Source: SVEL01 sp045123575
Lineage (GTDB): Bacteria; Bacillota; Clostridia; Lachnospirales; Lachnospiraceae
Direction of reading: 5' to 3'
Assembly (NCBI GenBank): GCA_045123575.1
Contig: JBGVKG010000059.1
Span: 1 to 57,513 of the forward strand
DNA length: 57,513 nucleotides
Part shown: positions 27,145-36,420 of the stretch, in pieces
Layout: each line of letters starts with the position of its first letter
Position numbering within the stretch: the stretch's first letter is position 1
Notes under the pieces: generated by a model
Told to the model about the DNA's origin: nothing
Databases searched by the model: none
The model's input: only the letters and a program-made list of their open reading frames with translations
Translations under genes and position numbers: made by a program

Positions 27145-28812
27145 TTAGTTTGAAGTCAACTTAAAACTGCTCTTTAATGAAACTATTCTATTAAATACAA
27201 GAGCATCTGGTGTACTATCCTTGCTATCTACACAGAAGAATCCCTGTCTTACAAACTGGAAGCTATCATAAGCCTTAGCCTCTACCAGACTTGGCTCTAC
27301 CATACAATCCTTCATAACTGTTAATGAATTAGGATTAAGATTTAGTGAACCATCCTCGTTATATACACCCTTTTCCTCATCAACTATATTCTCATAAAGT
27401 CTCACTTCAGCCTTCACTGCCTCTGCTGCACTTACCCAGTGAATTGTTCCCTTTACCTTTCTACCCTCAAAGCCACTTCCGCTCTTTGTCTCTGGATCGT
27501 ATGTACAATGAACCACTGTCACATTGCCATTATCATCCTTCTCGTAGCTTACACACTTAACAAAGTACGCATTCATCAGACGCACCTCATTACCTGGGAA
27601 AAGTCTGAAATACTTCTTTGGTGGCTCCTCCATAAAGTCATCTCTCTCAATATAGAGTTCTCTGCTAAATGGAAGCTTTCTTGTTCCAAGCTCTGGATTC
27701 TCAAGGTTATTATCTGCATCCAGATATTCAACCTGTCCCTCTGGATAATTGTCTATCACAAGCTTAATAGGATCAAGAACTGCCATAGCTCTTGGTCTCT
27801 TAAGCTTAAGATCCTCTCTGATACAGTACTCAAGCATTGCATAATCTACTGAGCTATTTGCCTTAGATACACCGCAAAGCTCAACAAACTTCTTGATAGA
27901 GTCTGGTGTGAAGCCTCTTCTTCTAAGGGCTGCGATAGATACAAGTCTTGGGTCATCCCAACCGTCTACTATGCCCTCTTCTACAAGCTTCTTTATATAT
28001 CTCTTACCTGTAACAACATTTGTAAGGTATAACTTTGCAAACTCAATCTGCTTTGGTGGCTGAGCGTACTCAAGCTCATTTACAACCCAGTCATAAAGTG
28101 GTCTGTGATCCTCAAACTCAAGTGTACAGATAGAATGTGTTACACCCTCTATTGCATCCTCAATAGGATGAGCAAAATCATACATAGGGTATACACACCA
28201 TCTATCACCTGTGTTGTGATGTGTCATACGAGCAACTCTGTAAATAACTGGATCTCTCATGTTGATATTAGGTGATGACATATCTATCTTAGCACGAAGA
28301 ACCTTTGAGCCGTCCTCGTACTTACCATCTGTCATCTCCTGGAATAACTGTAAATTCTCTTCTACACTTCTATCTCTGTATGGGCTATTCTTACCTGGCT
28401 CTGTAAGAGTACCTCTGTACTCTCTGATTTCCTCTGCAGAAAGATCACATACATAAGCCTTACCCTTCTTAATAAGCTTAATGGCAGCCTCATGCATAGC
28501 CTCGAAATAATTAGATGCATAGAATAATCTATCTTCAAAATCTGCACCAAGCCACTCTACGTCAGCCTTAATAGACTCAACGAACTCTGTCTTCTCCTTT
28601 GTAGGATTTGTATCATCAAAACGAAGGTTAAACTTTCCGCCGTACTGCTTAGCCAATCCATAGTTTAAAAGGATAGACTTAGCATGTCCTATATGTAAAT
28701 ATCCATTTGGCTCTGGTGGAAAACGTGTCATAACATGGTCATATACGCCTTCTGCCAGGTCCTTCTCGATAATCTGTTCAATAAAATTTTTTGAAACTAC
28801 TGCTTCTTCCAT
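27145..28812 (-). CDS. glnS: Glutamine--tRNA ligase
   Basis: 555 residues, class I synthetase that charges tRNA-Gln directly. HIGH motif PPEPNGYLHIGHAKSI, RFDDTNP, and the anticodon-binding beta-barrels with CVSYEKDDNGNVTVVHCTYD and GTIHWVSAAEAV are typical of GlnRS rather than GluRS. The KMSKS-equivalent loop reads VVTGKRYIKK, keeping the key Lys but not the VMSKR form of E. coli. AGGAGG precedes the ATG. Monocistronic with a near-consensus promoter at 28911-28939 and a leader hairpin. Many Firmicutes lack this enzyme and use GatCAB, so its presence is informative about lineage. Confidence 0.96.
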   Translation of the reverse strand: MEEAVVSKNFIEQIIEKDLAEGVYDHVMTRFPPEPNGYLHIGHAKSILLNYGLAKQYGGKFNLRFDDTNPTKEKTEFVESIKADVEWLGADFEDRLFYASNYFEAMHEAAIKLIKKGKAYVCDLSAEEIREYRGTLTEPGKNSPYRDRSVEENLQLFQEMTDGKYEDGSKVLRAKIDMSSPNINMRDPVIYRVARMTHHNTGDRWCVYPMYDFAHPIEDAIEGVTHSICTLEFEDHRPLYDWVVNELEYAQPPKQIEFAKLYLTNVVTGKRYIKKLVEEGIVDGWDDPRLVSIAALRRRGFTPDSIKKFVELCGVSKANSSVDYAMLEYCIREDLKLKRPRAMAVLDPIKLVIDNYPEGQVEYLDADNNLENPELGTRKLPFSRELYIERDDFMEEPPKKYFRLFPGNEVRLMNAYFVKCVSYEKDDNGNVTVVHCTYDPETKSGSGFEGRKVKGTIHWVSAAEAVKAEVRLYENIVDEEKGVYNEDGSLNLNPNSLTVMKDCMVEPSLVEAKAYDSFQFVRQGFFCVDSKDSTPDALVFNRIVSLKSSFKLTSN

Positions 28813-28861
28813 TGTCTGCCTCCTAGTTATATATCGTCTATTTTAAAGACATCAAAAGTCC

Positions 28862-28939
28862 GTCACAGGGCTCCTCATCCTGTGACAGAACTTACAATTT
28901 CTCACTCTTAATTATATTTCAGCCTTAAATATCTGTCAA
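28862..28939 (-). promoter_or_regulatory. Promoter and leader hairpin of glnS
   Basis: TTGACA (28934-28939), 17-bp spacer, TATAAT (28911-28916): both hexamers perfect. In the leader, GTCACAGG (28879-28886 read on minus) and CCTGTGAC form an 8-bp stem followed by GGACTTTTG, a weak terminator-like layout. No T-box sequence is present. The rest of the 28813-29115 gap holds only this and the next terminator. Confidence 0.8.
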
Positions 28940-29069
28940 TGGCATTCTTACCTATACTTCTCCTATATGAGTAAAAAGAATCTTGCTGGCGAAATTCTCA
29001 ACCGCAATACAATACTTAGAGTAGTTTTTTATTATATATGAATTTACTAAGAACTTCCTATATAACAAA

Positions 29070-29105
29070 GAAACACCGCCACAGTAAACTGTGTAACGAT
29101 GTTTC
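29070..29105 (-). terminator. Terminator of the amidohydrolase gene
   Basis: GAAACATCG/CGGTGTTTC outer stem with CACAG/CTGTG inner stem, followed on the minus strand by TTTGTTATAT. Confidence 0.65.
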
Positions 29106-29115
29106 ATATTACCAA

Positions 29116-29934
29116 CTATCCAATTAGTATCTTGTAGGCATTTCGCCAAAATATATCCTCTTTTTCTTCGTCAGTTAGGTTTTGTCTCTTTATCCACTCC
29201 ACCGACTCCTTCTGACCTCCCCAAGGACTGTCAGAGCCGAAGAGTACCTTGTCTGCCCCATGCTTTTTTACTATTCTGACAAACTGGTCATCTGTAATAT
29301 ACTCTGGTATCACTGCCATATCCATATAGATATTCCTACCTGCTAAAAGCTCCTCTACCTCATCCCACATATCAAATCCGCCTAAGTGGGCCAGTATCAG
29401 CTTGTCACTCCCTGTCTCTCTTATGACTTCATCAGACATCTTTGGGGTACAATGTACAGGATTTGGCATACCTACATCAAGGCCTGCGTGAACCAATATC
29501 ATCATATCAAGCTCTGTAGCATATGACACTATACGCTTATACCTAATGTCATTAAAGAAGGTCCCTTGATAATCGGGATGAAGCTTAATACCCTTAAAAC
29601 CCATAGACTTCAATATATTAAGCTGTCCTTTGTAATCCTCACTATCTGGATGTATTCCTCCAAAAGACATCAATCTAGGTATTCCATTTATCATATCTAC
29701 TGCAAATTTCTCGTTTATATCAGCTGCAAACCGATTGATAGTATCAAATTGTCTCGTTGCAGTAACTACTGGCATTATAACCGAGCAATCTATCTTACCT
29801 ACATCCATCGACTTAAGCAATCCTGATATTTTTCCATCTGTATGCGCTGTCAAATCCGCTTTTGCTGACAGTAGGGCTATGGTTTTATCCGCCATAGCAT
29901 CCGGAAATACATGTGTATGAATATCTATAACCAT
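29116..29934 (-). CDS. Amidohydrolase family protein (PF04909)
   Basis: 272 residues, TIM-barrel metal-dependent hydrolase. Metal ligands are visible: DIHTHVFPD at the start, KLHPDYQG, VHAG, LAHLGGFDMW and the terminal FGSDSPWGG. PF04909 enzymes hydrolyse or decarboxylate cyclic or aromatic acids; the aromatic-acid genes upstream make an arylcarboxylate-type substrate conceivable, but this is a guess. No clear Shine-Dalgarno (AGAAAG only). 25 bases separate it from the ACT gene upstream, so it may share that transcript. Confidence 0.85.
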   Translation of the reverse strand: MVIDIHTHVFPDAMADKTIALLSAKADLTAHTDGKISGLLKSMDVGKIDCSVIMPVVTATRQFDTINRFAADINEKFAVDMINGIPRLMSFGGIHPDSEDYKGQLNILKSMGFKGIKLHPDYQGTFFNDIRYKRIVSYATELDMMILVHAGLDVGMPNPVHCTPKMSDEVIRETGSDKLILAHLGGFDMWDEVEELLAGRNIYMDMAVIPEYITDDQFVRIVKKHGADKVLFGSDSPWGGQKESVEWIKRQNLTDEEKEDIFWRNAYKILIG

Positions 29935-29959
29935 TTATATAATACAACTTTCTAAATAT

Positions 29960-30385
29960 TTACGCCTCAATCTCAGATGGGGATACAAGCTCTACTGCTG
30001 TCTTAGCAAAGAGCTCTGCCGCCTTATCAAGTTCAGATGTCTTGATAACTACAGATGCATCCTCTGTGCCAGTTGAAAGAGCATACATATACTCAACATT
30101 GATATCTGACTGACAGATTATCTCTAAAAGTTCCTGTAACTTGCCTACCTTATGGTCCATACGAAGACCTAATACATCAGTAAGCATAGCTGAAAAGCCT
30201 TCATTCTGTAATGCTTCCTTACCTGCCTGTGGCTTATCTACAAGAAGACGGAGAAGACCGAAATCACTTGTATCTGCAAGACTCATTGACACGATGTTTA
30301 CATCGCTATTTTTAAGTACGCCTAACACTTCTCCAAGACGACCTGTTCTATTCTCTAAAAATACTGTTAACTGCTTAATGTACAT
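29960..30385 (-). CDS. Tandem ACT-domain protein
   Basis: 141 residues made of two ACT domains (LTVFLENRTGRLGEVLGVLK and the second from VGKLQELLEIICQSDINVEY). ACT domains bind amino acids. Proteins like this regularly lie beside paaK/iorAB in anaerobes, so sensing of an aromatic amino acid to control that module is a reasonable inference. AGGAGG is upstream. No enzyme domain is attached. Confidence 0.85.
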   Translation of the reverse strand: MYIKQLTVFLENRTGRLGEVLGVLKNSDVNIVSMSLADTSDFGLLRLLVDKPQAGKEALQNEGFSAMLTDVLGLRMDHKVGKLQELLEIICQSDINVEYMYALSTGTEDASVVIKTSELDKAAELFAKTAVELVSPSEIEA

Positions 30386-30466
30386 AACTTTTACCTCCTC
30401 TAGCTTTTTTACATTTTAGCTATATTTACTCTATTAAACAAGATTGTCACACAACCTTGGCATAGT

Positions 30467-31765
30467 TTAAACTAACTTACGATTATCGATAACGTGCTTT
30501 GCCTTACCCATACTTCTCTCAAGAGTCTTTGGCTCTACAAGCTTAATCTTTGCTGACAAACCAATAGCCTGCTGAATAGCATGTCCTATCTTCTTAGTCA
30601 ATTTCTCAAGTTCTCTTATCTCATCAGAGAAGAACTTTTCATCAACCTCTACCTGTATCTCAAGAGTATCAAGGTTATTCACTCTATCAACTATCATCAT
30701 ATAGTGTGGTGTTGCTTCTCCTAACTCAAGAAGCGCAGCCTCTACCTGTGAAGGGAATACATTTACACCACGGATAATGAGCATATCGTCTGAACGACCC
30801 TTGAATCTACCGATTCTTGCAATTGTTCTACCACACTCACACTTTTCATAATCAATATTTGTAAGATCCTTTGTACGATAACGTATCATAGGAATACCTT
30901 CTTTTGTGATAGTTGTAAATACAAGCTCTCCTGTTTCACCTGGTGCTACCGGCTTAAGTGTCTCTGGGTCTACTATCTCTGGCAAGAAATGATCCTCAAA
31001 TACATGAAGTCCCTTGTGATACTCACAGTCACATGCTACACCTGGTCCCATTATCTCTGATAATCCATATATATCATGAGCATGAATATGAAGTTTATCC
31101 TCTATCTGAAGTCTCATATTTTCTGTCCAAGGTTCCGCACCACATATAGCTGACTTCAATTTAATGTTTGGTATATCACCCTGCTCTTCAAGTGTCTCTG
31201 CTATATGAAGGAGATATGATGGTGTACAAGCTATAGCTGTCGCACCAAAATCTTTCATCATAGTTATAAGTTTCTTTGTGTTACCTGTAGACATAGGTAC
31301 AACAGTTGCACCAAGCTTTTCTGCACCTGCATGAGCACCTAAACCACCAGTAAATAAACCATATCCATAAGCTACCTGAATAATATCATCCTTCTCGACA
31401 CCTGCCATAGTAAGAGCTCTAGCTACACACTCACTCCAGATTTCAAGATCCTTTCTAGTATATCCTACTACTGTAGCCTTACCAGTTGTTCCACTAGATG
31501 CGTGAATTCTAACTATCTGTGACTGTGGTACTGCAAAGAGTCCAAATGGATAATTATCTCTTAAATCATCCTTTGTTGTAAATGGCAACTTTTCTAAATC
31601 TTCAATACCTTTGATATCTCCCGGTTCAAGACCAAGCTCCTGCATCTTCTTTCTGTAGAATGGCACATTGTGATAAACTCTATCTACCGCTTTTACAAGT
31701 CTAGCACTCTGGAGCTTTCTTAACTCCTCTCTGTCCATACATTCTCTAGATTCATTCCAAATCAT
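30467..31765 (-). CDS. paaK: Phenylacetate-CoA ligase, copy 1
   Basis: 432 residues, adenylate-forming enzyme that makes aryl-acetyl-CoA from arylacetate, ATP and CoA. AMP-binding loop HASSGTTGKATVVGYT, the end of the N-domain YGLSEIMGPGV and hinge GRSDDMLIIRGVNVFPSQ are present. It pairs with IorAB, which produces aryl-acetyl-CoA from arylpyruvate: run backwards, the ligase would conserve ATP. Paralogous to the gene at 34354 with the same layout and start (MIWxxE). RBS AAGGAGATAATAC. Confidence 0.93.
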   Translation of the reverse strand: MIWNESRECMDREELRKLQSARLVKAVDRVYHNVPFYRKKMQELGLEPGDIKGIEDLEKLPFTTKDDLRDNYPFGLFAVPQSQIVRIHASSGTTGKATVVGYTRKDLEIWSECVARALTMAGVEKDDIIQVAYGYGLFTGGLGAHAGAEKLGATVVPMSTGNTKKLITMMKDFGATAIACTPSYLLHIAETLEEQGDIPNIKLKSAICGAEPWTENMRLQIEDKLHIHAHDIYGLSEIMGPGVACDCEYHKGLHVFEDHFLPEIVDPETLKPVAPGETGELVFTTITKEGIPMIRYRTKDLTNIDYEKCECGRTIARIGRFKGRSDDMLIIRGVNVFPSQVEAALLELGEATPHYMMIVDRVNNLDTLEIQVEVDEKFFSDEIRELEKLTKKIGHAIQQAIGLSAKIKLVEPKTLERSMGKAKHVIDNRKLV

Positions 31766-31862
31766 AATGTATTATCTCCTTCTATTGGTTTTTTATTCAA
31801 ACAGAGGTGCAACCATCTCTGTTGCATACATATATGTAGCCCTTTAATCCTTCATTCTACAC

Positions 31863-32432
31863 TTATGACTCATACCCTAACATAAATGCCTTTTTGTTAA
31901 TCTCAATAGTCTTTGGTGGTACAGTTTTCTCTATAGTCTCTAACCAAGCCTCCTTGGAGAAGTCCATATATTTTGCCGCCAAGCCTAATATAATAACATT
32001 AAATGTCTTACTATTACCAATCTTTAAGGCTTCCTCCATAGCATTCATAGAGTACACCTTATTATTCTTTGACATATTTTCAATAATCTCGTCTGGGTAC
32101 TCTGCCATACCTGTCACTACCGTAATTGGATCTATACGCCAGTCATTTACGATAGCTACGCCATCCTCTTTAAGGAAATGAGCATATCTAAGCGCCTCTA
32201 ATCTCTCAAAAGCTATAAGAACATCTACCTGTCCCTCTTCGACTATAGGCTCAGCAACCTTGTCACCATATCTTACGAAAGTAACAACGCTACCACCTCT
32301 CTGTGCCATACCATGAACCTCTGACAATTTTACGTCATAGCCTGCATCTATCATTATACCACCTAATATTCGGCTTGTAAGCAATGTTCCCTGTCCGCCT
32401 ACACCGACTATCATAATATTCTTTGTTTCCAT
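31863..32432 (-). CDS. iorB: Indolepyruvate:ferredoxin oxidoreductase, beta subunit
   Basis: 189 residues with the gamma/beta-type domain start IMIVGVGGQGTLLTSRILGG and EVHGMAQRGGSVVTFVR. With IorA it oxidatively decarboxylates aryl pyruvates (indole-, phenyl-, hydroxyphenylpyruvate) to aryl-acetyl-CoA, reducing ferredoxin. Lies 111 bases after iorA; that gap contains a hairpin repeat. Weak RBS (GAAAGG). Confidence 0.95.
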   Translation of the reverse strand: METKNIMIVGVGGQGTLLTSRILGGIMIDAGYDVKLSEVHGMAQRGGSVVTFVRYGDKVAEPIVEEGQVDVLIAFERLEALRYAHFLKEDGVAIVNDWRIDPITVVTGMAEYPDEIIENMSKNNKVYSMNAMEEALKIGNSKTFNVIILGLAAKYMDFSKEAWLETIEKTVPPKTIEINKKAFMLGYES

Positions 32433-32439
32433 ATGATCT

Positions 32440-32543
32440 ATTTAACCTTTCTATATATTCACAAATTTTGGTCACTAATGACCTCTTTACTCCTTCTATA
32501 TATTTACATTCATCAGCAAAATTTGTTTCACAAATTTTGGTCA
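32440..32543 (-). repeat. Hairpin repeat between iorA and iorB
   Basis: One full unit (arms about CAAAATTTGT/ACAAATTTTTG, GAA loop, 32517-32540) begins at the iorA stop and is followed by AATGTAAATATATAGAAGG. A second unit has only its first arm, joined directly to the ATATAT block, as if the other arm was deleted. Confidence 0.75.
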
Positions 32544-34277
32544 CTAGCGTGCTTTTGTCTCTATAGCGTCAAATTTACAGAACGACTTACACAAGCCACA
32601 TCCATTACACATTGTTGTATCGATAGCTATCGTTCCATCATCAAGCTTTGTTAGTGCTGGACAACCTGGCTTAAGACACGCGCCACACTTCTTACACTTA
32701 TCTGATACTGGCACACATACGTTAGGGAATACATTTCCCTTAAGAAGTACACAAGGAGCCTTTGTAATGATTACAGATACCTCATCCTTTGCTACCTCTT
32801 CCTTGATAATGCGCTCTAATTCAGCCTGATCGAATGCGTTAACTTCCACAACATTTTTAACACCCATAGCCTGACAAAGCTTAAATATATCGATTGCTGG
32901 AACTGTCTCACCCATAAGTGTCTTACCTGTCGCCGCATGATCCTGGTGACCTGTCATACCTGTTGTAGAGTTATCAAGAATCATAACTGTACCTGTTCCC
33001 TGATTGTATACCATATTCATAAGTGAATTAACACCTGTATGAAGGAATGTAGAATCTCCGATAACAGCTACCCAGTTCTTAATATAATCCTTACCCTTAG
33101 CCTTCTCCATACCGTGAAGCGAAGAAATACTAGCACCCATACAAATAGTTGTATCTACCACACTAAGTGGTGCTACCGCGCCAAGAGTATAACATCCGAT
33201 ATCTCCTGCTGCATGTATTTTAAGCTTTTTAAGCACTGAGAATACACTTCTATGTGGACATCCTGGACAAAGAATAGGTGGTCTAGCTGGCACCTGTGTC
33301 ATCTGAGCCTTCACTGGCTCCTCACCTAATATTACTCTTCTAAGCATATTGGCACTGTATTCACCCTGAAGTGTAAATATTTCCTTACCTACTGCCTCTA
33401 TGCCCCATGAACGAACCTGCTCCTCTATAACTGGCTCAAGCTCCTCAAATATGTATAACTTATCAACCTTTGATGCAAACTCCTCTATGAGCTTTCTAGG
33501 CAGTGGATTAACCATACCAAGCTTAAGTACTGAAGCGTTTGGGAATACCTCCTTAACATACTGATAAGGAATACCGCTTGCGATAAATCCGATAGATGTA
33601 TCGCCGTACTCAGCCCTATTGATAGACATCTGACATCCATCTTCTGCCAATCTCTTCATACGCTCCTCAACGAAGACATGACGATTCTTTGCATTATTTG
33701 GCATCATAACTGTCTTAGCTATATTTCTCTCGTATACCTTATCCTCAAGTTCAACTCTATCCTGAAGTTCTACCTTACCCTGAGAATGCGAGAGTCTAGT
33801 AGTAGTTCTAAGAATAACTGGTGTATCATACTTCTCACTGATCTCAAAAGCGTATTTTGTAAACTCCTTAGCCTCTGCACTATCAGATGGCTCAAGAACT
33901 GGAAGCAACGCAGCTCTAGCAACCATACGTGTATCCTGTTCATTCTGTGAACTATATAATCCAGGATCATCTGCTGCTACAAGAACCAATCCTCCATTTA
34001 CTCCTATATATGATGCTGTGTAAAGTGGATCACTTGCCACATTTACACCTACATGCTTCATAGAAGCCATAGCTCTGACACCGCTTATAGAGGCTCCTAT
34101 TGCTACCTCCATTGCTACCTTCTCATTTGGAGACCACTCTGCGTATATCTCCTTATACTTTACTATATTCTCACTTATCTCTGTACTAGGTGTTCCTGGA
34201 TATGCCGCTGACACCTTCACGCCTGCCTCGTATGCACCTCTGGCAATGGCCTCATTTCCTAACATTAGTGTACTCAC
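32544..34277 (-). CDS. iorA: Indolepyruvate:ferredoxin oxidoreductase, alpha subunit
   Basis: 577 residues. Pyrimidine-binding domain, then the TPP-binding domain (GDSTFLHTGVNSL, DNSTTGMTGHQDHAATG) and a C-terminal ferredoxin-like domain with two cluster motifs, CKKCGACLKPGCP and CNGCGLCKSFC. Core catalytic subunit of IorAB. PCPGCPHRSVF-type segment (here CPGCPHRSVFSVLKKL) is normal. Followed by a hairpin repeat then iorB. Together with two paaK copies it forms an aromatic amino acid fermentation module. Confidence 0.96.
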   Translation of the reverse strand: MSTLMLGNEAIARGAYEAGVKVSAAYPGTPSTEISENIVKYKEIYAEWSPNEKVAMEVAIGASISGVRAMASMKHVGVNVASDPLYTASYIGVNGGLVLVAADDPGLYSSQNEQDTRMVARAALLPVLEPSDSAEAKEFTKYAFEISEKYDTPVILRTTTRLSHSQGKVELQDRVELEDKVYERNIAKTVMMPNNAKNRHVFVEERMKRLAEDGCQMSINRAEYGDTSIGFIASGIPYQYVKEVFPNASVLKLGMVNPLPRKLIEEFASKVDKLYIFEELEPVIEEQVRSWGIEAVGKEIFTLQGEYSANMLRRVILGEEPVKAQMTQVPARPPILCPGCPHRSVFSVLKKLKIHAAGDIGCYTLGAVAPLSVVDTTICMGASISSLHGMEKAKGKDYIKNWVAVIGDSTFLHTGVNSLMNMVYNQGTGTVMILDNSTTGMTGHQDHAATGKTLMGETVPAIDIFKLCQAMGVKNVVEVNAFDQAELERIIKEEVAKDEVSVIITKAPCVLLKGNVFPNVCVPVSDKCKKCGACLKPGCPALTKLDDGTIAIDTTMCNGCGLCKSFCKFDAIETKAR

Positions 34278-34353
34278 TTGTCTACTTCCTTTCTATGTAT
34301 CTTTTATTTTTTTCTAAATATATGCTATATTCTTTTTATAATCAGTTTATGTA

Positions 34354-35655
34354 TTATATATCTTTTCTAAGATCCTTTACTCTCTTAGCTTTTCCTTCAA
34401 ATCGCTGTAATGTATTAGGCGATTCAAGGCTTATCTTTGCATCTAAACCTAACATAACTCTAAGCTTACTCTTTATCTTCTTCTGAATATCTTCAAGTTC
34501 CTTATATGAGTCAGTTGCTTTTAAAAGCTCTACTCTTATCTCAAGCTTGTCTGCATGATTCTCTCTAGTAACTATAATCTCGTAGTGTGGTCCAATCTCA
34601 TCTACACTAAAGATTACCTCCTCAATCTGACTTGGGAATACATTTACGCCACGGATTTTGAGCATATCGTCTGTACGTCCCTGAAGATTCTCCATACGGC
34701 AGAATGTTCTACCACATTTACATGGCTCATATATAAGTCTTGTAATATCCTTTGTTCTATATCTGATAAGTGGCAGTGCCTCTTTGAATATACATGTAAC
34801 AACCAACTCACCCTTTTCTCCAGGTGGTAATACCTCACCTGTAACAGGGTCTATTATCTCTGGTATGAAATAATCTTCATTGATATGCATACCCTCCATA
34901 TATTCACACTCACCTGATACACCCGGTCCCATAAGCTCACTCATACCGTAGTTAGAAGTAATAAGCATATCATCACCCCATAACTTATGCATCTCATCTC
35001 TCATGGCATCTGTAAGAAGCTCACTACCTACAAGACCTATTTTCACATTTAAGTCCTTCTTAGGGTCTACACCCATCTCCAAGGCAACCTCTGCCAGTCT
35101 CATAGCATATGATGGTGTAGCCACAAGAAGTGATGTCTCAAAATCCTTCATATACATTATCTGCTTCTCAGAATTGCCTGTTGAGGATGGCACCATAGCT
35201 GCACCTATATTTTCCAAGCCATAGTGAAGTCCTAAGGCTCCTGTAAACATTCCATATCCGAAGCATATCTGAGCAACGTCCTTAGATGTAGCTCCTCCCA
35301 TACAGGCGATACGGGATACGCACTCTGTCCACATCTCAAGGTCTCTCTGTGTATATCCTACTACTGTTGGCTTGCCAGTTGTTCCACTAGATGCATGTAT
35401 ACGCACTATGTCATCCTTTGGTACTGCAAAAAGTCCAAATGGATAATTATCTCTTAAATCCTGCTTTGTTACAAATGGCAGCTTCGCCAAATCCTTAAGT
35501 GTCTGTATATCCTCTGGCTTAACACCAGCTTCTTCCATCTTCTTTCTATATGGTGGTACATTTTCCCACACCTGTTTTACTGTCGCTTTTAATCTTTCAA
35601 GCTGAATAGCCTCTATCTCCTCACGAGACATGGTTTCTTCTTTTGACCAAATCAT
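34354..35655 (-). CDS. paaK: Phenylacetate-CoA ligase, copy 2
   Basis: 433 residues. Same domains as copy 1: HASSGTTGKPTVVGYTQ, YGMSELMGPGVSGECEY, hinge GRTDDMLKIRGVNVFPSQ. The ATG at 35655 was chosen because GGAGGGG lies just ahead; the in-frame ATG upstream overlaps that site. It heads the paaK-iorA-iorB-paaK run, bounded on its promoter side by the 611-bp palindrome. The two ligases may differ in aryl substrate. Promoter is unclear: TAGACT-17-TAGAAT is a weak candidate. Confidence 0.93.
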   Translation of the reverse strand: MIWSKEETMSREEIEAIQLERLKATVKQVWENVPPYRKKMEEAGVKPEDIQTLKDLAKLPFVTKQDLRDNYPFGLFAVPKDDIVRIHASSGTTGKPTVVGYTQRDLEMWTECVSRIACMGGATSKDVAQICFGYGMFTGALGLHYGLENIGAAMVPSSTGNSEKQIMYMKDFETSLLVATPSYAMRLAEVALEMGVDPKKDLNVKIGLVGSELLTDAMRDEMHKLWGDDMLITSNYGMSELMGPGVSGECEYMEGMHINEDYFIPEIIDPVTGEVLPPGEKGELVVTCIFKEALPLIRYRTKDITRLIYEPCKCGRTFCRMENLQGRTDDMLKIRGVNVFPSQIEEVIFSVDEIGPHYEIIVTRENHADKLEIRVELLKATDSYKELEDIQKKIKSKLRVMLGLDAKISLESPNTLQRFEGKAKRVKDLRKDI

Positions 35656-35803
35656 CTTTAGCCCCTCCATAATGTTCTTAAATTTTTACTTTTATCAGCA
35701 AAATTCTATACATATTTTTTGCACTTTATCATACCAACGCATTATACATGTAAAGTATTTTCATTCTACCATAATTTACACATATAGTCTAGTGTATTTT
35801 TGA

Positions 35804-36414
35804 CATAATTCATATTATCAGAAGCTTAGTATTTTTTTACTAAGCTTCTTTTATGTCTTGTATTTGTATAGCTTTCCTAACCACCAGCTATCTACAGGTA
35901 TTTTTCTGTGCTCGGTTCGAGAACGCACATTTCCCTAAGTGCTCTCTTGAAACAAGCTTATTAGTCTATATGCACGGTATGTCAGACAGTGTACTTCAGA
36001 TGATTTGTGTGGTAAGAGGACTGCATTGAGGATTTGCGTAAAATTTTCATAGAGAAAGACACGAAAAAGCGGTCGCCCGAAACTGTTTGACGAAGCTTGC
36101 CCCTTTACAATAGGGCGAGCAAGGAGTTTTGCAGGGCGACCATCTAATAATAAGCTCTTCGTGTCTTTCTCGTATGAAAATAGCAAATACGAAAAGAGCT
36201 GTCCTCTCCACACAAACATCTGAAGTATCACAGTCTGCCTCGACCGTGCACAAGACGCTTTGTTTCAAGCAGAGCACGTAAGGGAAATAGTGCAACCTCT
36301 CAAGGCACAGAAAAATACCTGTAGACAGCTTGGTGGTTTATGAAATTTAATGTATGACAAGACATAAAAGAAGCTTGAAATACATACTTCAAGCTTCTGA
36401 TAATATGAATTATG
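35804..36414. repeat. 611-bp imperfect palindrome (two ~300-bp inverted arms)
   Basis: The ends are a perfect 24-bp inverted repeat (35804-35827 and 36391-36414), and the two arms remain recognisably complementary all the way to a centre near 36107. Shared blocks include AAGCTTCTTTTATGTCTTGT, CTACAGGTATTTTTCTGTGC, CTTGAAACAA, TGCACGGT, TACTTCAGATG, TTTGTGTGG, GAGAAAGACACGAA and GGTCGCCC. Each arm carries a terminator-like hairpin at its outer end; its inner stem bases differ between arms but still pair. Short reading frames inside are artefacts of the symmetry. No transposase, no clear target duplication. Either a foldback/MITE-like element or a very long hairpin RNA. Confidence 0.9.
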
Positions 36415-36420
36415 TTTATT

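Noticed and set aside
27145..28812. Altered KMSKS loop (VVTGKRYIKK) as a sign of an inactive GlnRS
   Set aside because: The essential Lys-Arg is kept, all other motifs are intact, and this loop varies in GlnRS lineages.
28862..28910. T-box in the glnS leader
   Set aside because: No GGTGG-type T-box sequence or stem I features; only a simple hairpin is present.
28952..29149. 65-codon frame after the amidohydrolase gene
   Set aside because: Overlaps the end of that gene and its terminator, lacks an RBS, and has no recognisable composition.
35935..36295. Two reading frames of 98 and 82 codons in the palindrome
   Set aside because: They lie across the symmetric arms, have no ribosome binding site and their products resemble no family; openness follows from base composition.
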